Of a stretch of 64,000 nucleotides of DNA, positions 29,823 through 39,855 are shown in pieces. This stretch comes from an uncultured Bacillota bacterium (GTDB taxonomy: Bacteria > Bacillota > Dehalobacteriia > UBA4068 > UBA4997), in NCBI GenBank assembly GCA_948907985.1, contig CAQWMM010000002.1, positions 20,741 to 84,740 on the forward strand, in the 5' to 3' direction. Both the position numbers and the translations under genes were made by a program. The number at the start of each line of letters is the position of its first letter. Within the stretch, counting starts at the first letter, position 1. The notes under the pieces were generated by a model that was given only the letters and a program-made list of their open reading frames with translations, was not told the DNA's origin and made no database searches.

Positions 29823-32800
29823 ATGAAACTGCGTTTAATCGAGGGGGGAGCGGGCAGCGGCAAAAGCCGCCTGTGCTTACAGGAGATGGCCGAGCGGCAA
29901 AAAGCCGAGCCGCTGGGCAAGCCGCTGCTGCTCTTGGTGCCGGAGCAGGCCACCTTTGCCGGCGAGCGGGCCTTTGTTAATTTTGCGGATAATCAGGGGC
30001 AGCCAGTAGGCGCTAGCCTGCGCGCGCAGGCGGTGAGTTTTTCCGGCTTGTACCGGCTGATGGCGGCGGAGCAGACTTTTGCGCCTCTGCCCCGGTTAGA
30101 CGAGCAGGGGCGCGCTATGCTGCTGGAGGCCTGTATGCAGCAGCACCGGGGCAAGCTGGAGGTTTTGGACGCCGCGGCCGGTAATATCAGCTTTGTGGAC
30201 GCTCTGGCGCGCGCTCTGGTGGAGTTTGAGCAGTATGGCATAGCCCCGGCGGATTTGCGCCGGGCGGCGGAGCAGTTGGCGCAGCCTGCGGGGGCCAGCC
30301 TGTTGGCGGCCAAACTGCGGGATTTGGCGCTGCTTTTTGAATCCTATCTGCATATGGTGGTGGGCGGGTTCCGCGATCAGGGTTTGATGATGGCCGAACT
30401 GGCGCAGGCCGCGGCGGCCTCGGAGCTTTTGCAGGGGGCGGAGTTTTGGCTGGATAATTTTCTGGACTTCAACCCCTCGCAGTTGGCGGTAATGCGGGCG
30501 CTTTTCCCCAAAGTCAAAGCGATTAATCTGTGCCTGTGTCTGCCGCCGGAGGCTGCCGGGCCGCAGAACGTGGGGCGGATTTTTGGCGGTCAGCGGCGTT
30601 TGCGCCGCCAGTTTTTGCAGCTGGCGGCAGAACTGGGGGCGGAGGTGGAAGTAACCAGGCTGACGGCAAACCACCGCCAGAAAAATAACCCGGAACTGGC
30701 GGCGGTGGAGGCCTGTTTTGCCTTTGGCTGTTTTTCCGGCTTTAAGCCCAGCCCGGACTGGCCGCTTGACTGGCGGCAGCCGCCCCAAAATATTGAGCTG
30801 CTGGCCGCGCCGGACGCCGCCGTCGAGGCGGTTTATGCGGCGCAGACGATCAGCCGCCTGTGCCGCGAAGAGGGCTTTAAGTTTCGGGAGATTGCGGTGA
30901 TTACCAGAAACCTGGCTAATTATCGTACTGAACTGGAAAACGCTTTTCGCGATTTTGCTATCCCCTACTTTTTTGATATGGGCGCGGATTTGGGGCGGCA
31001 CCCGCTGGTTAAGCTGGTTGCTACCGTTTTAAGCGTGCTGACCGAGAACTGGTCTACCCCGGCGGTGCTGGCTTATTTAAAGTCCGGCCTGGCTCCGTTG
31101 AGCCTTGACGAGGCGGATATTTTGGAAAACTACGCCCTGCGTTGCGGCCTAAAAAGTTATATGTGGCGGCAGGCCGGCCAATTTAAGCGCGCCGGCGGGC
31201 TGACGGCGGAGGAGCTGGCGCAGATTAATGAAATAGCGGCGCGGGCCTTACAGCCGCTGTTAAGTCTGCGGGAAGAGCTGCAAGCGGCCGGGGCGCTGAC
31301 CGTTGGCGTTTTGGCTGGCGCGCTGCTGAATCTGCTGCAAAATTTACAGGCGGCGGACAAGCTTCTGGTCTGGGAGCAGCAGGCTGTTCAGCGCCAGGAA
31401 TTGCGTTTGGCGGACGCGCACCGCCAGATATTGCCCAAGGTGGAGCAGCTGTTGGCTCAGCTGCAAGCTTTTTTGCCGGATTTGCCGGTCAGCTATCAGG
31501 AGTTTGCTGAACTTTGGCAGGAGGGGACGGCGCGTTTGCAGTTAAGTTCTATTCCGCCCTCGGCAAATGAGGTTAATCTGGCAGAGATCAGCCGCAGCCG
31601 CCTGCCGGAAATCCGCGCGGCTATCGTTCTGGGCTTAAACGATGGCGAAATGCCGGCGGCGGTGGCGGAAGACGGTCTGTTGGGCAGTAATGACCGGGAA
31701 GTTTTGGCCCGGCTTGGTTTGGAACTGGCCGCCGGCCCGCGCGAGCGGCAGGAAAACGAGGAATATTTGGCTTATATTGCTCTGACGCGCAGCAGCGAGC
31801 GTTTGTATTTAAGCTATGCGGAAGCGGCGGCGGACGGCGCGGCTCTGCGCCCTTCGCCGGTGGTGGGGCGTTTGCGTCAGATTTTTCCGGCGCTGGCCCC
31901 AAAGCAACCGGAGGATCTGCCGCTGACCGACTGGCTGGGCGGCGACCGTCGCCTGCTGGCTGGTCTGGCGGCGCATTTGGGCCGCCTGCGTGCGGGGGAA
32001 ACACCGCCGCCGCAGACTGACGAATTTTGGCGCGCCGTCTGCCGGCGTTTGCAGCAGGAACAAAAGCTGCTGCCGCAGTTGGCGGCTCTGCGGCAGGGTT
32101 TGGACTATCGGGTGAACGGCGCACCTTTGGATAAACGCCGTTATCTGGCGCTTTATGGCCGGGCTGGCAGCAGCTCCACCAGCGTTTCGCGCTTGGAGCG
32201 TTTTAACAGCTGTCCCTGCAAATATTATGCTTCTTATGGGTTGGGGCTGGCCCCCAGGCCGGAATTTAAGCTGCAAACCGCCGATGTGGGCACTATCTAT
32301 CATTATATATTGTCCGAGGTTATGCAGCGGCTGGTGCAGGCCGAGTGCAAATGGGCAGAGCTGACAATGGCAGAGTTGGAGCCGCTAGTGCGCGAGGTTT
32401 TGCAGCAGTTTGCCGAGCAGGGGCTGGCCGAGCTTTTGACGGACAGTGGCAAAAACAGCTATATGGCGGAAAAAATTGTGGCGGTGGTGAGCCAAAGCCT
32501 GCTGGATATGGCCGCCAATCTGGCCGCCGGCAGCTTTCAGCCGCGCCGCTTTGAACTGGCCTTTGGCCTGGGCGGTCAATTACAACCCCTGCGGCTGGAG
32601 GTGGCGGACGGGCGTTTTGTGGAGCTGGGCGGCGTTATCGACCGGGTGGACGTGGCCCCGGGCAGCGAGGCGGCGTTTGTGCGCATTATCGACTATAAAA
32701 TGCAGAATAAGACGCTGAACCTGTCGGATATTTATTTTGGGCTGAACTGGCAGCTGCCGCTGTATCTGGAGGCTTTGCTGCAAAATGGGCGCGACCGGCT

Positions 32801-33269
32801 GCGCCCGGCGGGCATGTTCTATGTGCCGGTGCAGGAGATTATTAAAAACGTGCAGTCTTTGGAGGAAGACGGCGCGGCGGTTAAGCTGCAGGGGTTGGCG
32901 ATTCTGGATACCGAGGCGCTGTTATTGGCCGAGCGGGATTTGGAGCCGGGCCAATACGCCAAAACCATGAGCGTTTATTGGAAGCGCGACAGCAGCTTTG
33001 GCCGTAATACGCTGGGGCTGCTGCCGGCGGAATATAATTTTATGCAGCATTGCCTGCGCCGGCAGGCGGCCGACAGCGTGCAGCGTTTACAGGCCGGAGA
33101 GATTCGCCAGCGCCCGCTGGAGCAGAACGGCCGGCTGATCTGCGAATACTGCGATTATTACAGCCTGTGCGCGGTGGATTTGGCGGTGGATATGAATAGC
33201 CGCCCGGTGGAGCGCATCTCTAAAGATGAGGTGTTACGTCGTTGGCAGCAAGAGTACGGCGAGGAATAA
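29823..33269 (+). CDS. addB: ATP-dependent helicase/nuclease subunit B
   Basis: AddB pairs with AddA to resect double-strand breaks up to Chi sites, the Bacillota counterpart of RecBCD. The 1148-residue protein begins with a Walker A (GGAGSGKSRLC, about 8-18). Its C-terminal RecB-type nuclease domain shows IIDYKMQNK. The Fe-S cluster cysteines are in place: NSCPCKYYASYG near residue 800 and CX2CX5C in CEYCDYYSLC near the end. AGGAGGCTGCCAGA precedes the ATG. addA follows after 49 bp. Confidence 0.95.
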   Translation: MKLRLIEGGAGSGKSRLCLQEMAERQKAEPLGKPLLLLVPEQATFAGERAFVNFADNQGQPVGASLRAQAVSFSGLYRLMAAEQTFAPLPRLDEQGRAMLLEACMQQHRGKLEVLDAAAGNISFVDALARALVEFEQYGIAPADLRRAAEQLAQPAGASLLAAKLRDLALLFESYLHMVVGGFRDQGLMMAELAQAAAASELLQGAEFWLDNFLDFNPSQLAVMRALFPKVKAINLCLCLPPEAAGPQNVGRIFGGQRRLRRQFLQLAAELGAEVEVTRLTANHRQKNNPELAAVEACFAFGCFSGFKPSPDWPLDWRQPPQNIELLAAPDAAVEAVYAAQTISRLCREEGFKFREIAVITRNLANYRTELENAFRDFAIPYFFDMGADLGRHPLVKLVATVLSVLTENWSTPAVLAYLKSGLAPLSLDEADILENYALRCGLKSYMWRQAGQFKRAGGLTAEELAQINEIAARALQPLLSLREELQAAGALTVGVLAGALLNLLQNLQAADKLLVWEQQAVQRQELRLADAHRQILPKVEQLLAQLQAFLPDLPVSYQEFAELWQEGTARLQLSSIPPSANEVNLAEISRSRLPEIRAAIVLGLNDGEMPAAVAEDGLLGSNDREVLARLGLELAAGPRERQENEEYLAYIALTRSSERLYLSYAEAAADGAALRPSPVVGRLRQIFPALAPKQPEDLPLTDWLGGDRRLLAGLAAHLGRLRAGETPPPQTDEFWRAVCRRLQQEQKLLPQLAALRQGLDYRVNGAPLDKRRYLALYGRAGSSSTSVSRLERFNSCPCKYYASYGLGLAPRPEFKLQTADVGTIYHYILSEVMQRLVQAECKWAELTMAELEPLVREVLQQFAEQGLAELLTDSGKNSYMAEKIVAVVSQSLLDMAANLAAGSFQPRRFELAFGLGGQLQPLRLEVADGRFVELGGVIDRVDVAPGSEAAFVRIIDYKMQNKTLNLSDIYFGLNWQLPLYLEALLQNGRDRLRPAGMFYVPVQEIIKNVQSLEEDGAAVKLQGLAILDTEALLLAERDLEPGQYAKTMSVYWKRDSSFGRNTLGLLPAEYNFMQHCLRRQAADSVQRLQAGEIRQRPLEQNGRLICEYCDYYSLCAVDLAVDMNSRPVERISKDEVLRRWQQEYGEE

Positions 33270-33318
33270 TACTAAATTAAGCGGCATAAGCTTAAACAGC
33301 AAACTGAGGGAGAAAACT

Positions 33319-36300
33319 ATGGCCTGGACTAATGAACAACTGGCGGCAATGCAGAAAAACAGCGGCAACTTACTGGTGGCGGCAGGGGCCGGCAGCGGCA
33401 AAACCGCGGTGCTGATTGAGAGAATTATGGGCATTATCACCGATTTGGAACAGCCGGTGGACGTTGACCGCCTTTTGGTGCTGACCTATACCAACGCGGC
33501 GGCGGCAGAGATGCGCCAGCGGCTGACCTCGGCCCTGCGCGAGCGTCTGGCGGCGCAGGGGGACGGCGGCGAGGCCGGGCGGCATATCACCCGCCAGCTG
33601 GTGCTGCTGCAACGCGCTAAAATCATGACAATCCACGCTTTTTGTCTGGACCTGTTGCGCGAATATGGTTACGCGCTGGATTTGGACGCGAAAAGCCACA
33701 TTGGCAGTGAGGGCGAACTCAATCTGCTGCGCGAACGCGTGTTGGAAGAAGTTTTTGAAGCGGCCTACGCCGATGAAAATTCCGGTCTGCGTCTGTTGCT
33801 GCGTCATTACAGCCGCGGCCTGGGGGACGATAATATTAAGGCGCTGGTGCTGCGGCTGATTGAGTTCGGCCAGAGCATGTCGGATATCGAGGGCTGGCTT
33901 GCCGGTCTGGCGGAGGCCTACCGGCAGGGGCAGACGGAAAAGTGGCTGGCTTATTATGCCGATTGTTTGCAGGACGAGCTGGCCGGGTTAAGCGCTGTTT
34001 ACCAGTCGGCGGAAAATTTGGCGGCGGGGGCCGGGCTGACGGCTTATCTGCCTTTGCTGGCGGCGGAGTCGGCGGCTTTGCGTCAGGCAGCGGCGGCCGG
34101 CGGGGCGGCGGCCTGTTTGCAGGCCCTGGCCCGGTTGGAATTTAAGCGTCTGCCGGCTATTCGTGCTAAAGACCTAAGCGATCCGGAGGCCAAGGAGCGC
34201 GTGCAGCTTTTGCGCAAGCAGGCCAAGGAGGGCGTGGCCGCCCTGCTGCGCGAGGGCGCGGCGGTTCAGCGGGGAACTTTGGCGGCGGAGCTGGCCGAAC
34301 TCGCGCCGCTGGCCGGGGCCCTGGTGGATTTGACGCTGAACTTTTATCAGGCCTGGCAGCAGGCCAAACGCCGCCGCCGTCTGTTGGAGTTTGCTGATTT
34401 GGAACATTTTGCGCTGGCTTTGCTGCAAAACGAGCAGTTGGGCGTGGCGGCCAGCCTGCGGCAGCATTTTTTTGAAATTCTGGTGGATGAGTATCAGGAC
34501 GTTAACGAGGTGCAGGAAAGCCTGCTGGCCCTGTTGAGCAATGGTGATAACTGCTTTATGGTGGGTGATATTAAACAGAGCATTTATCGTTTCCGGCTGG
34601 CGGAACCGAGCCTGTTTTTGCGGCGTTTTGCGGCTTATGGCCGGGGCGAGGGCGGCCGGCGGGTAGATCTCAACCGCAATTTTCGCAGTCAGAGCGCCGT
34701 TTTGGCCGGGGTGAACTTCGTGTTTGCCCGGCTGATGCGGGGCGGCAATCTGGAAATTAACTATGACGAGGCGGCCAGCCTGCACTGTGGCCGGCCGGAA
34801 TTGCCGGCGCTGCCGGTGGAACTGCTGATCGTTGATAAAGCGGCGGTTAATAGCGGAGCCGGCGGCGTTGATTGGGCGGCGGACGAGGACGCGGCGGAGC
34901 CGGGCGTTGACGGCTGGCTGGCGGATATGAAGACAGCGGAGCTGGAGGCGCATGTTTTGGCGCAGAAAATCCGGCAGGAACGCGCGCGGGGGCGCGAATG
35001 GTCTGATATGGTGATTTTGCTGCGGGCGGTGCGCGCCTGGGCGCCGGCTTTCAGCCAGGTGCTGCGCAGTTATGATATTCCTCTGCAAGCGGACGGCTTC
35101 GACGATTTTTTAAGCCTGTCGGAGGTACAGGTGGTTTGCAATCTGCTGGCGGTGCTGGATAATCCCCGACAGGACATCGCCCTGGCGGCGGTTTTGCACT
35201 CGCCTTTAGTGGGGCTGGACCTGGCCGGTCTGGCGGATTTGCATATTCTGGATAAAAAATGCCTGTACGGCGGCCTTTGCCAATCGCACGACAGCCGCCT
35301 GGTGCAGTTTAATCAGCGTTTGCAGGAATGGCGCCGCCGCAGTCAGGAGTTGGGCGTGGCCGAACTTTTGGAATATCTCTATAACGCGGCGGCTTTGCCA
35401 GAGCTTTTGGGATTGTTGCCGGGGGGCGGCCTGCGCCGCCGCAGTTTGCAGGAGTTAAAACGTCTGGCGGGGGATTATGACAGCGCCGGCGGGGTTGGTT
35501 TGGGGCGGTTTTTGAAGTTTTTGGCCGCCGCCGGTAACGCCGCCGGGCCGAAAGGCGCGTCTGGCGGGCAAACTGGCGACGCGGTGCGGCTGATGAGTAT
35601 TCATAAAAGCAAGGGGTTGGAGTTCCCGGTGGTGTTTGTAGCCGGGCTGGGTACGGCTTTTAATGAAGACGATTTTCGGCGGGATATTCTGCTGCATCGC
35701 AGTTTGGGTTTGGGCCTGCGCCGGGTTGATTTGGTTGGCCGGCGCAAATATCCCACCTTTGGCTTTAACCTGATTGCCCGCAAGGCGCGCTGGGAAAGCC
35801 TGGCCGAGGCTTTGCGCCTGCTCTATGTGGCGATGACGCGGGCGGAGCAAAAGCTTTATCTGCTGGGGACGGTCAGCTCGTCCACGACGCTGATGAAAGT
35901 CCTGGCCACGCTGCCGGACGACGCCGACGCGGTCCCGGCCGGATTTTTGGCGAAATACCGCAGTTTTCTGCCCTGGCTTTGCGCGGCGCTGTTACGCCAG
36001 CCGGATTGCCGCCTGCTGCGTGATCTGGCCGGTTATCAATATCGGCTGGCGGTTAGTTTGCCCGACCCGGACGGGCGTTGGCATTTGGAATTAATCGACA
36101 GTCTGGAAACGGTGAACGACCGAACCAAAAGCGCGGCGGCCAGCTTTGATTTTGCGGCCTGGCTGGCGGCTCTGCCCGTGGAGAATGCGCCGGATAAGGC
36201 TGTCGCCGGGGCGCTGGCGCGGCGCTATCCGGCGGCGGAGCTGGCTAAGCTGCCGGTTAAATGGAGCGTTACCGCTTATAAGCGGCTGCTGCCTTTACCG

Positions 36301-36993
36301 GAAGATTCAGCCGACGCGGAGGCCGCGTTGGGCGCGCAGCTGGCAGCCGAAGAGTTTGCCGGGGATTATCCGCAGCGGCCTGCGGGGCGTTCTCTGGAGT
36401 GGTACGCCGCTTATGGGCGGCTGGTGCATGAACTGCTGCAAAAGGCCGATCTGGCCTTTTTGGCCGCTGCCGGGGATGCTGACACGCAGCAGGCTTATTT
36501 GCGGGGGTTGTTGGCCGACTTGAGCGCGGGGCAGGCCGACCAGACGGTTTGCCGGGCGGCGGAGCCGATGCCCCAGCGGCTGGCCGAGTTCTTTCAGCAG
36601 CCCTTGGGGCGCAGGCTGTTGGCGGCTTACCAGCGCAGCCCGGAGGAGGTTTTGCGCGAGCGGCGTTTTATCGCTGGGTTGAGCCTGGACGATTTGGCGG
36701 CGCTGGGTATGGATATCGCCGAGGGGCTGGATTTGCCGGAACTTACGGCGCAGGGGCGCGAAACGGTGTTTATGCAGGGTGTGATTGATTTGGCCTTTGC
36801 CGAGCAGGACGGTTGGGTTCTGGTGGACTATAAATCCGGGGCCAACTGGGGCAAAAGCGCGGAGGAGATTCAGGAGGCTTTCGGGCTTCAGCTGGCGGTA
36901 TACCGCTGGGCTTTGCAAAGGGCCTGCAACAGGCCGGTTAAAGAAGGTTACATTTATTTTACCGCTAATGCGCGGGTTGTGCGCTTGTTTTGA
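33319..36993 (+). CDS. addA: ATP-dependent helicase/nuclease subunit A
   Basis: AddA is the UvrD-like helicase and second nuclease of the AddAB complex. The 1224-residue protein has a Walker A AAGAGSGKTAVL (about 20-31), TYTNAAAAEMRQR, ILVDEYQDVNEVQ (Walker B, about 390), GDIKQSIYRFRLA, VRLMSIHKSKGLEFPVVF, LLYVAMTRAEQKLYL and a C-terminal nuclease with VLVDYKSGANW. The start ATG at 33319 follows GAGGGAGAAAAC; a longer frame reading back to 33226 runs into addB and is rejected. The usual third gene sbcC/D is absent; the flagellar operon follows. Confidence 0.95.
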   Translation: MAWTNEQLAAMQKNSGNLLVAAGAGSGKTAVLIERIMGIITDLEQPVDVDRLLVLTYTNAAAAEMRQRLTSALRERLAAQGDGGEAGRHITRQLVLLQRAKIMTIHAFCLDLLREYGYALDLDAKSHIGSEGELNLLRERVLEEVFEAAYADENSGLRLLLRHYSRGLGDDNIKALVLRLIEFGQSMSDIEGWLAGLAEAYRQGQTEKWLAYYADCLQDELAGLSAVYQSAENLAAGAGLTAYLPLLAAESAALRQAAAAGGAAACLQALARLEFKRLPAIRAKDLSDPEAKERVQLLRKQAKEGVAALLREGAAVQRGTLAAELAELAPLAGALVDLTLNFYQAWQQAKRRRRLLEFADLEHFALALLQNEQLGVAASLRQHFFEILVDEYQDVNEVQESLLALLSNGDNCFMVGDIKQSIYRFRLAEPSLFLRRFAAYGRGEGGRRVDLNRNFRSQSAVLAGVNFVFARLMRGGNLEINYDEAASLHCGRPELPALPVELLIVDKAAVNSGAGGVDWAADEDAAEPGVDGWLADMKTAELEAHVLAQKIRQERARGREWSDMVILLRAVRAWAPAFSQVLRSYDIPLQADGFDDFLSLSEVQVVCNLLAVLDNPRQDIALAAVLHSPLVGLDLAGLADLHILDKKCLYGGLCQSHDSRLVQFNQRLQEWRRRSQELGVAELLEYLYNAAALPELLGLLPGGGLRRRSLQELKRLAGDYDSAGGVGLGRFLKFLAAAGNAAGPKGASGGQTGDAVRLMSIHKSKGLEFPVVFVAGLGTAFNEDDFRRDILLHRSLGLGLRRVDLVGRRKYPTFGFNLIARKARWESLAEALRLLYVAMTRAEQKLYLLGTVSSSTTLMKVLATLPDDADAVPAGFLAKYRSFLPWLCAALLRQPDCRLLRDLAGYQYRLAVSLPDPDGRWHLELIDSLETVNDRTKSAAASFDFAAWLAALPVENAPDKAVAGALARRYPAAELAKLPVKWSVTAYKRLLPLPEDSADAEAALGAQLAAEEFAGDYPQRPAGRSLEWYAAYGRLVHELLQKADLAFLAAAGDADTQQAYLRGLLADLSAGQADQTVCRAAEPMPQRLAEFFQQPLGRRLLAAYQRSPEEVLRERRFIAGLSLDDLAALGMDIAEGLDLPELTAQGRETVFMQGVIDLAFAEQDGWVLVDYKSGANWGKSAEEIQEAFGLQLAVYRWALQRACNRPVKEGYIYFTANARVVRLF

Positions 36994-37099
36994 GATAATA
37001 ATTCGGTTTGATATAGCAAAAAAATCCAAAAATTCAACAGAAATTTTTTATGGCCTTGATTTTCCAGTGTAAAAACTTGTGGTTTTTTTAGGATAAGTA

Positions 37100-37128
37100 T
37101 TGAAAAAAGGGCGCAAGTGTTTTATAAT
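37100..37128 (+). promoter_or_regulatory. Promoter of the flagellar operon
   Basis: TTGAAA (37100-37105) and TATAAT (37123-37128) are spaced 17 bp apart, about 50 nt before the GTG start of fliF. It is a sigma-A-type, not sigma-D-type, site. Confidence 0.75.
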
Positions 37129-37180
37129 AATAGATATTGACGATAAGAGTAGAATATTGGACTTTGCGGAGGCAGATTGC

Positions 37181-38794
37181 GTGGAAGAGAAAATAAAACA
37201 AATATGGCCGCGAATTAAAGAATTCTTTGGCAAGTTAAGCAAAAAAACCAAACGACTGATTGCTGTTGGGCTGGGAACAGTTATAATCGCGGTGGTGGCT
37301 TTGGTGTTGATTCTGGCTAACAGGCCATATGCGACGCTCTTTACGGGGCTTACCAGCGAGGATATGTCCTCAATCGTTACATATTTGAACGAATCTGGGG
37401 TTAAAAATTATAAGATTGAAAATAACAATACCATTCTGGTGCCGGAGGCGCAGGAGCCCAGCCTTAAGGCCAGCCTTTTGATGCAGGGTTATCCCAGCAG
37501 CGATTTGGGCTATCATATGTATCTGGATAATATCAATACGCTTTCCACTGAATCTGACCGGCGGATGCTTTATATCTTTGATTTGCAGGACCGTTTGGGC
37601 GGCGTCATTCGCTGCTTTGACGGCGTGGAAAACGCAACGGTGGATATTTCGCTTGGCGAAGACAACAGCTTTGTGTTAAACCGCACCCCCGACGCGCTGA
37701 TTGAGGCCAGCGCCTCTATCTTTGTGGAGATGGACAGCCACAGCAATTTAAGCCAGAAGCAGGCCAGCTCCATCCGCCGCCTGGTGAGCAACGCCGTGCA
37801 GGGGCTGGTGATTGATAACGTCAGCATCCATGATAACCGCGGCAATACCTGGGACGGCGACGGCAATGTGGACACCACCGACTCCGCCCGTCTGAAACTG
37901 GCGCTGGAGCAGCAGGTGAACAACAACATCCGCAATAATCTGCTGACGCTTTTAGGGCCGAGATTTGGCAATGATAACCTGGCAATTACCGTTACCAGTA
38001 CGGTTGACGTCAGCCGTGTTTATCAGGAGGATACTATCTATTCCACGCCGGAGAACGCCGTGGTGGGCAACGACGGTATCCGGGGCATTATCGGCAGCCG
38101 GGTATACAGTTATAATATTGGCCGCGATGAAGATCAGACGGTGGGCGGCCCTGTGGGCACCGAAACCAACTCCGATATTTCCACCTATGTGGAGCAGGGG
38201 TATCAGCCGGACGGTCAGGAGCGCGATTTGAACGCCAGCGGCGAAGATAATTACGACAATAACCAAACGATAATCCAGCGGGAGAGCGCCGGTGGCACGG
38301 TTACCGATGTGATGGTGAGCGTATTAATTAATGCCGGCCGCAACACCGTTAACCAAGAAGAGATGGTTAACTCCATTGCCCGGGCAGCCGGGATTACGGT
38401 GGAACAGCAGGCCGATAAAGTGGCGCTGTTGGTGGAGCCCTGGCCGGAAGAGCCGGTGGAGCCGGTGATTCCCACATTTATGGATGAATACGGCTGGATT
38501 GTTTATGCGGCGATTGCCGGGGCAATTTTGTTCCTGCTGATTTTGCTGACTGTGATTTTGTTGATCCGCCGCCACCGCAAGAAGAAACGTCTGGCGCAGG
38601 AGGCCGAAGAGGCCGCGGCTCTGGCCGCTTTGCAGCAGGCCCAGATACCGGAGGTTAACGCCGACATTATGGATATTCATACCGAGCGCAGTATGGAACT
38701 GCGCAAGGATGTTCGCCGCTTTGCGGAAAACAACCCGGAAATTGCTGCTTTGATGGTTAAAAACTGGTTAAAAGAAGATGACACCAATGGTTGA
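37181..38794 (+). CDS. fliF: Flagellar MS-ring protein FliF
   Basis: FliF forms the MS ring in the membrane on which the flagellar motor and export gate are built. The 537-residue protein has an N-terminal membrane helix (about 28-46), the YscJ-type ring-building regions (LFTGLTSEDMSSIVTYL, then SVLINAG near 395), and a second helix (about 448-470). The cytosolic FliG-binding tail ends KNWLKEDDTNG. The start is GTG at 37181, with GGAGG upstream; the upstream TTG at 37100 lies in the promoter. A 46-bp divergent copy of its 3' end follows the stop. Confidence 0.94.
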   Translation: MEEKIKQIWPRIKEFFGKLSKKTKRLIAVGLGTVIIAVVALVLILANRPYATLFTGLTSEDMSSIVTYLNESGVKNYKIENNNTILVPEAQEPSLKASLLMQGYPSSDLGYHMYLDNINTLSTESDRRMLYIFDLQDRLGGVIRCFDGVENATVDISLGEDNSFVLNRTPDALIEASASIFVEMDSHSNLSQKQASSIRRLVSNAVQGLVIDNVSIHDNRGNTWDGDGNVDTTDSARLKLALEQQVNNNIRNNLLTLLGPRFGNDNLAITVTSTVDVSRVYQEDTIYSTPENAVVGNDGIRGIIGSRVYSYNIGRDEDQTVGGPVGTETNSDISTYVEQGYQPDGQERDLNASGEDNYDNNQTIIQRESAGGTVTDVMVSVLINAGRNTVNQEEMVNSIARAAGITVEQQADKVALLVEPWPEEPVEPVIPTFMDEYGWIVYAAIAGAILFLLILLTVILLIRRHRKKKRLAQEAEEAAALAALQQAQIPEVNADIMDIHTERSMELRKDVRRFAENNPEIAALMVKNWLKEDDTNG

Positions 38795-38840
38795 CCTGGT
38801 GATAAAGAACAGCTGGAAAGAGGATGACGCCAATGCCTGA
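38749..38840 (+). repeat. 46-bp tandem duplication of the fliF 3' end
   Basis: 38749-38794 and 38795-38840 match at 32 of 46 positions without gaps. Copy 1 ends FliF with LMVKNWLKEDDTNG and a TGA. Copy 2 encodes LVIKNSWKEDDANA and a TGA in the same relative phase but one base out of the fliF frame. In copy 2 the fliG ATG (38833) overlaps the ghost stop, as in a normal overlapping fliF-fliG junction. Confidence 0.75.
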
Positions 38841-39855
38841 AATAATTACTAAAATGGACGATTTAACCGGCGCGCAAAAGGCGGCCGCTGTGATTATTGC
38901 CCTGGGTGTGGATAAGGCTTCGCTGCTTTATAAACATATGGAGCCGGAAGAGGTTGAGCAGGTTACACTGGAGGTTGCCAAACTGGGCTTTTTGGACGCT
39001 GCCCTGACCGAGGAAATCTTAAACGAGTACTATCAGATGTGTATGACCAACAAGGCGGTTACCGAAGGCGGCCTGGAATATGCCCGTACTGTTCTGCAAA
39101 AGGCTTTTGGCGAACAGGCGGCGGCCACTCTTCTGGATAAGGTTACCAAGTCGCTGAAGAACCGCGAGTTCTCTTTTATGAACAAAGCTAATGATAAATC
39201 GTTGTTTTCCGCCCTGCAGCATGAACGCCCGCAGACTATTGCTTTGGTGCTCTCTTATGTGGACCCGGACAAGGCGGCGGCGGTTATTTCGCAGCTGGAG
39301 GGCAAACGGCAGATCCAGGTGGTGGAAAGTATTGCCCAGATGGAAAGCGCCAGCCCGACGGCAATTAAGATTATCGAGGCCGAGATGACGCGGCGCTTTG
39401 CCAATATCTTTGACAGCAGCAACGTTCAGGTGGGCGGCATCGACTTTGTGGCCGATATTATGAACAACTTGGATCGTTCCAACGAGAAAAGCATTTTCGA
39501 TGGTTTGGAGGCCTCCAACGACGAGTTGGCCGAAGAAATCCGCAAGCGGATGTTCGTTTTCGAGGATATTATCACCATGGACGACCGTTCTGTACAGCGC
39601 TTTGTGCGCGACTGCGACCCGCGCGATCTGGTGCTTTCGCTTAAGGCGGCCAATAACGAGGTGGCCGACAAGCTGTTCCGCAATATGTCCGGGCGTATGG
39701 CCGAGAGCATTAAAGACGACCTGGAGATTACCACTAATGTTCGTATGAAAGATGTTGAGGACGCGCAGCAGCGTATTGTTAATATTATCCGCAGTTTGGA
39801 GGAAAAGGGCGAAGTTATTATTATGAAAGGCGGAAAGGACGATATAATTGCCTAG
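38833..39855 (+). CDS. fliG: Flagellar motor switch protein FliG
   Basis: FliG couples MotA/MotB force to the rotor and sits on FliF. The 340-residue protein shows LTGAQKAAAVIIALGVDKAS at the N-terminus, the middle-domain EHPQTIAL-like sequence HERPQTIALVLSYVDPDKAA, and the C-terminal torque helix ELAEEIRKRMFVFEDI with charged residues, followed by RDCDPRDLVLSLKAA. The start is set at the ATG at 38833, 9 nt after AAAGAGG; the ATG at 38824 overlaps that site. It overlaps fliH by 8 bp. Confidence 0.94.
   Translation: MPEIITKMDDLTGAQKAAAVIIALGVDKASLLYKHMEPEEVEQVTLEVAKLGFLDAALTEEILNEYYQMCMTNKAVTEGGLEYARTVLQKAFGEQAAATLLDKVTKSLKNREFSFMNKANDKSLFSALQHERPQTIALVLSYVDPDKAAAVISQLEGKRQIQVVESIAQMESASPTAIKIIEAEMTRRFANIFDSSNVQVGGIDFVADIMNNLDRSNEKSIFDGLEASNDELAEEIRKRMFVFEDIITMDDRSVQRFVRDCDPRDLVLSLKAANNEVADKLFRNMSGRMAESIKDDLEITTNVRMKDVEDAQQRIVNIIRSLEEKGEVIIMKGGKDDIIA

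Noticed and set aside
33226..33318. Longer AddA start within the end of addB
   Set aside because: The ATG at 33319 has GAGGGAG upstream and gives the family-typical start.
34174..35088. Minus-strand ORF of 304 codons inside addA
   Set aside because: Shadow of addA; composition rich in Arg/Gln/His as in the other antisense frames.
37100..37180. N-terminal extension of FliF from TTG at 37100
   Set aside because: This stretch is the promoter (TTGAAA-17-TATAAT), and the GTG at 37181 has a good ribosome binding site and matches the family length.
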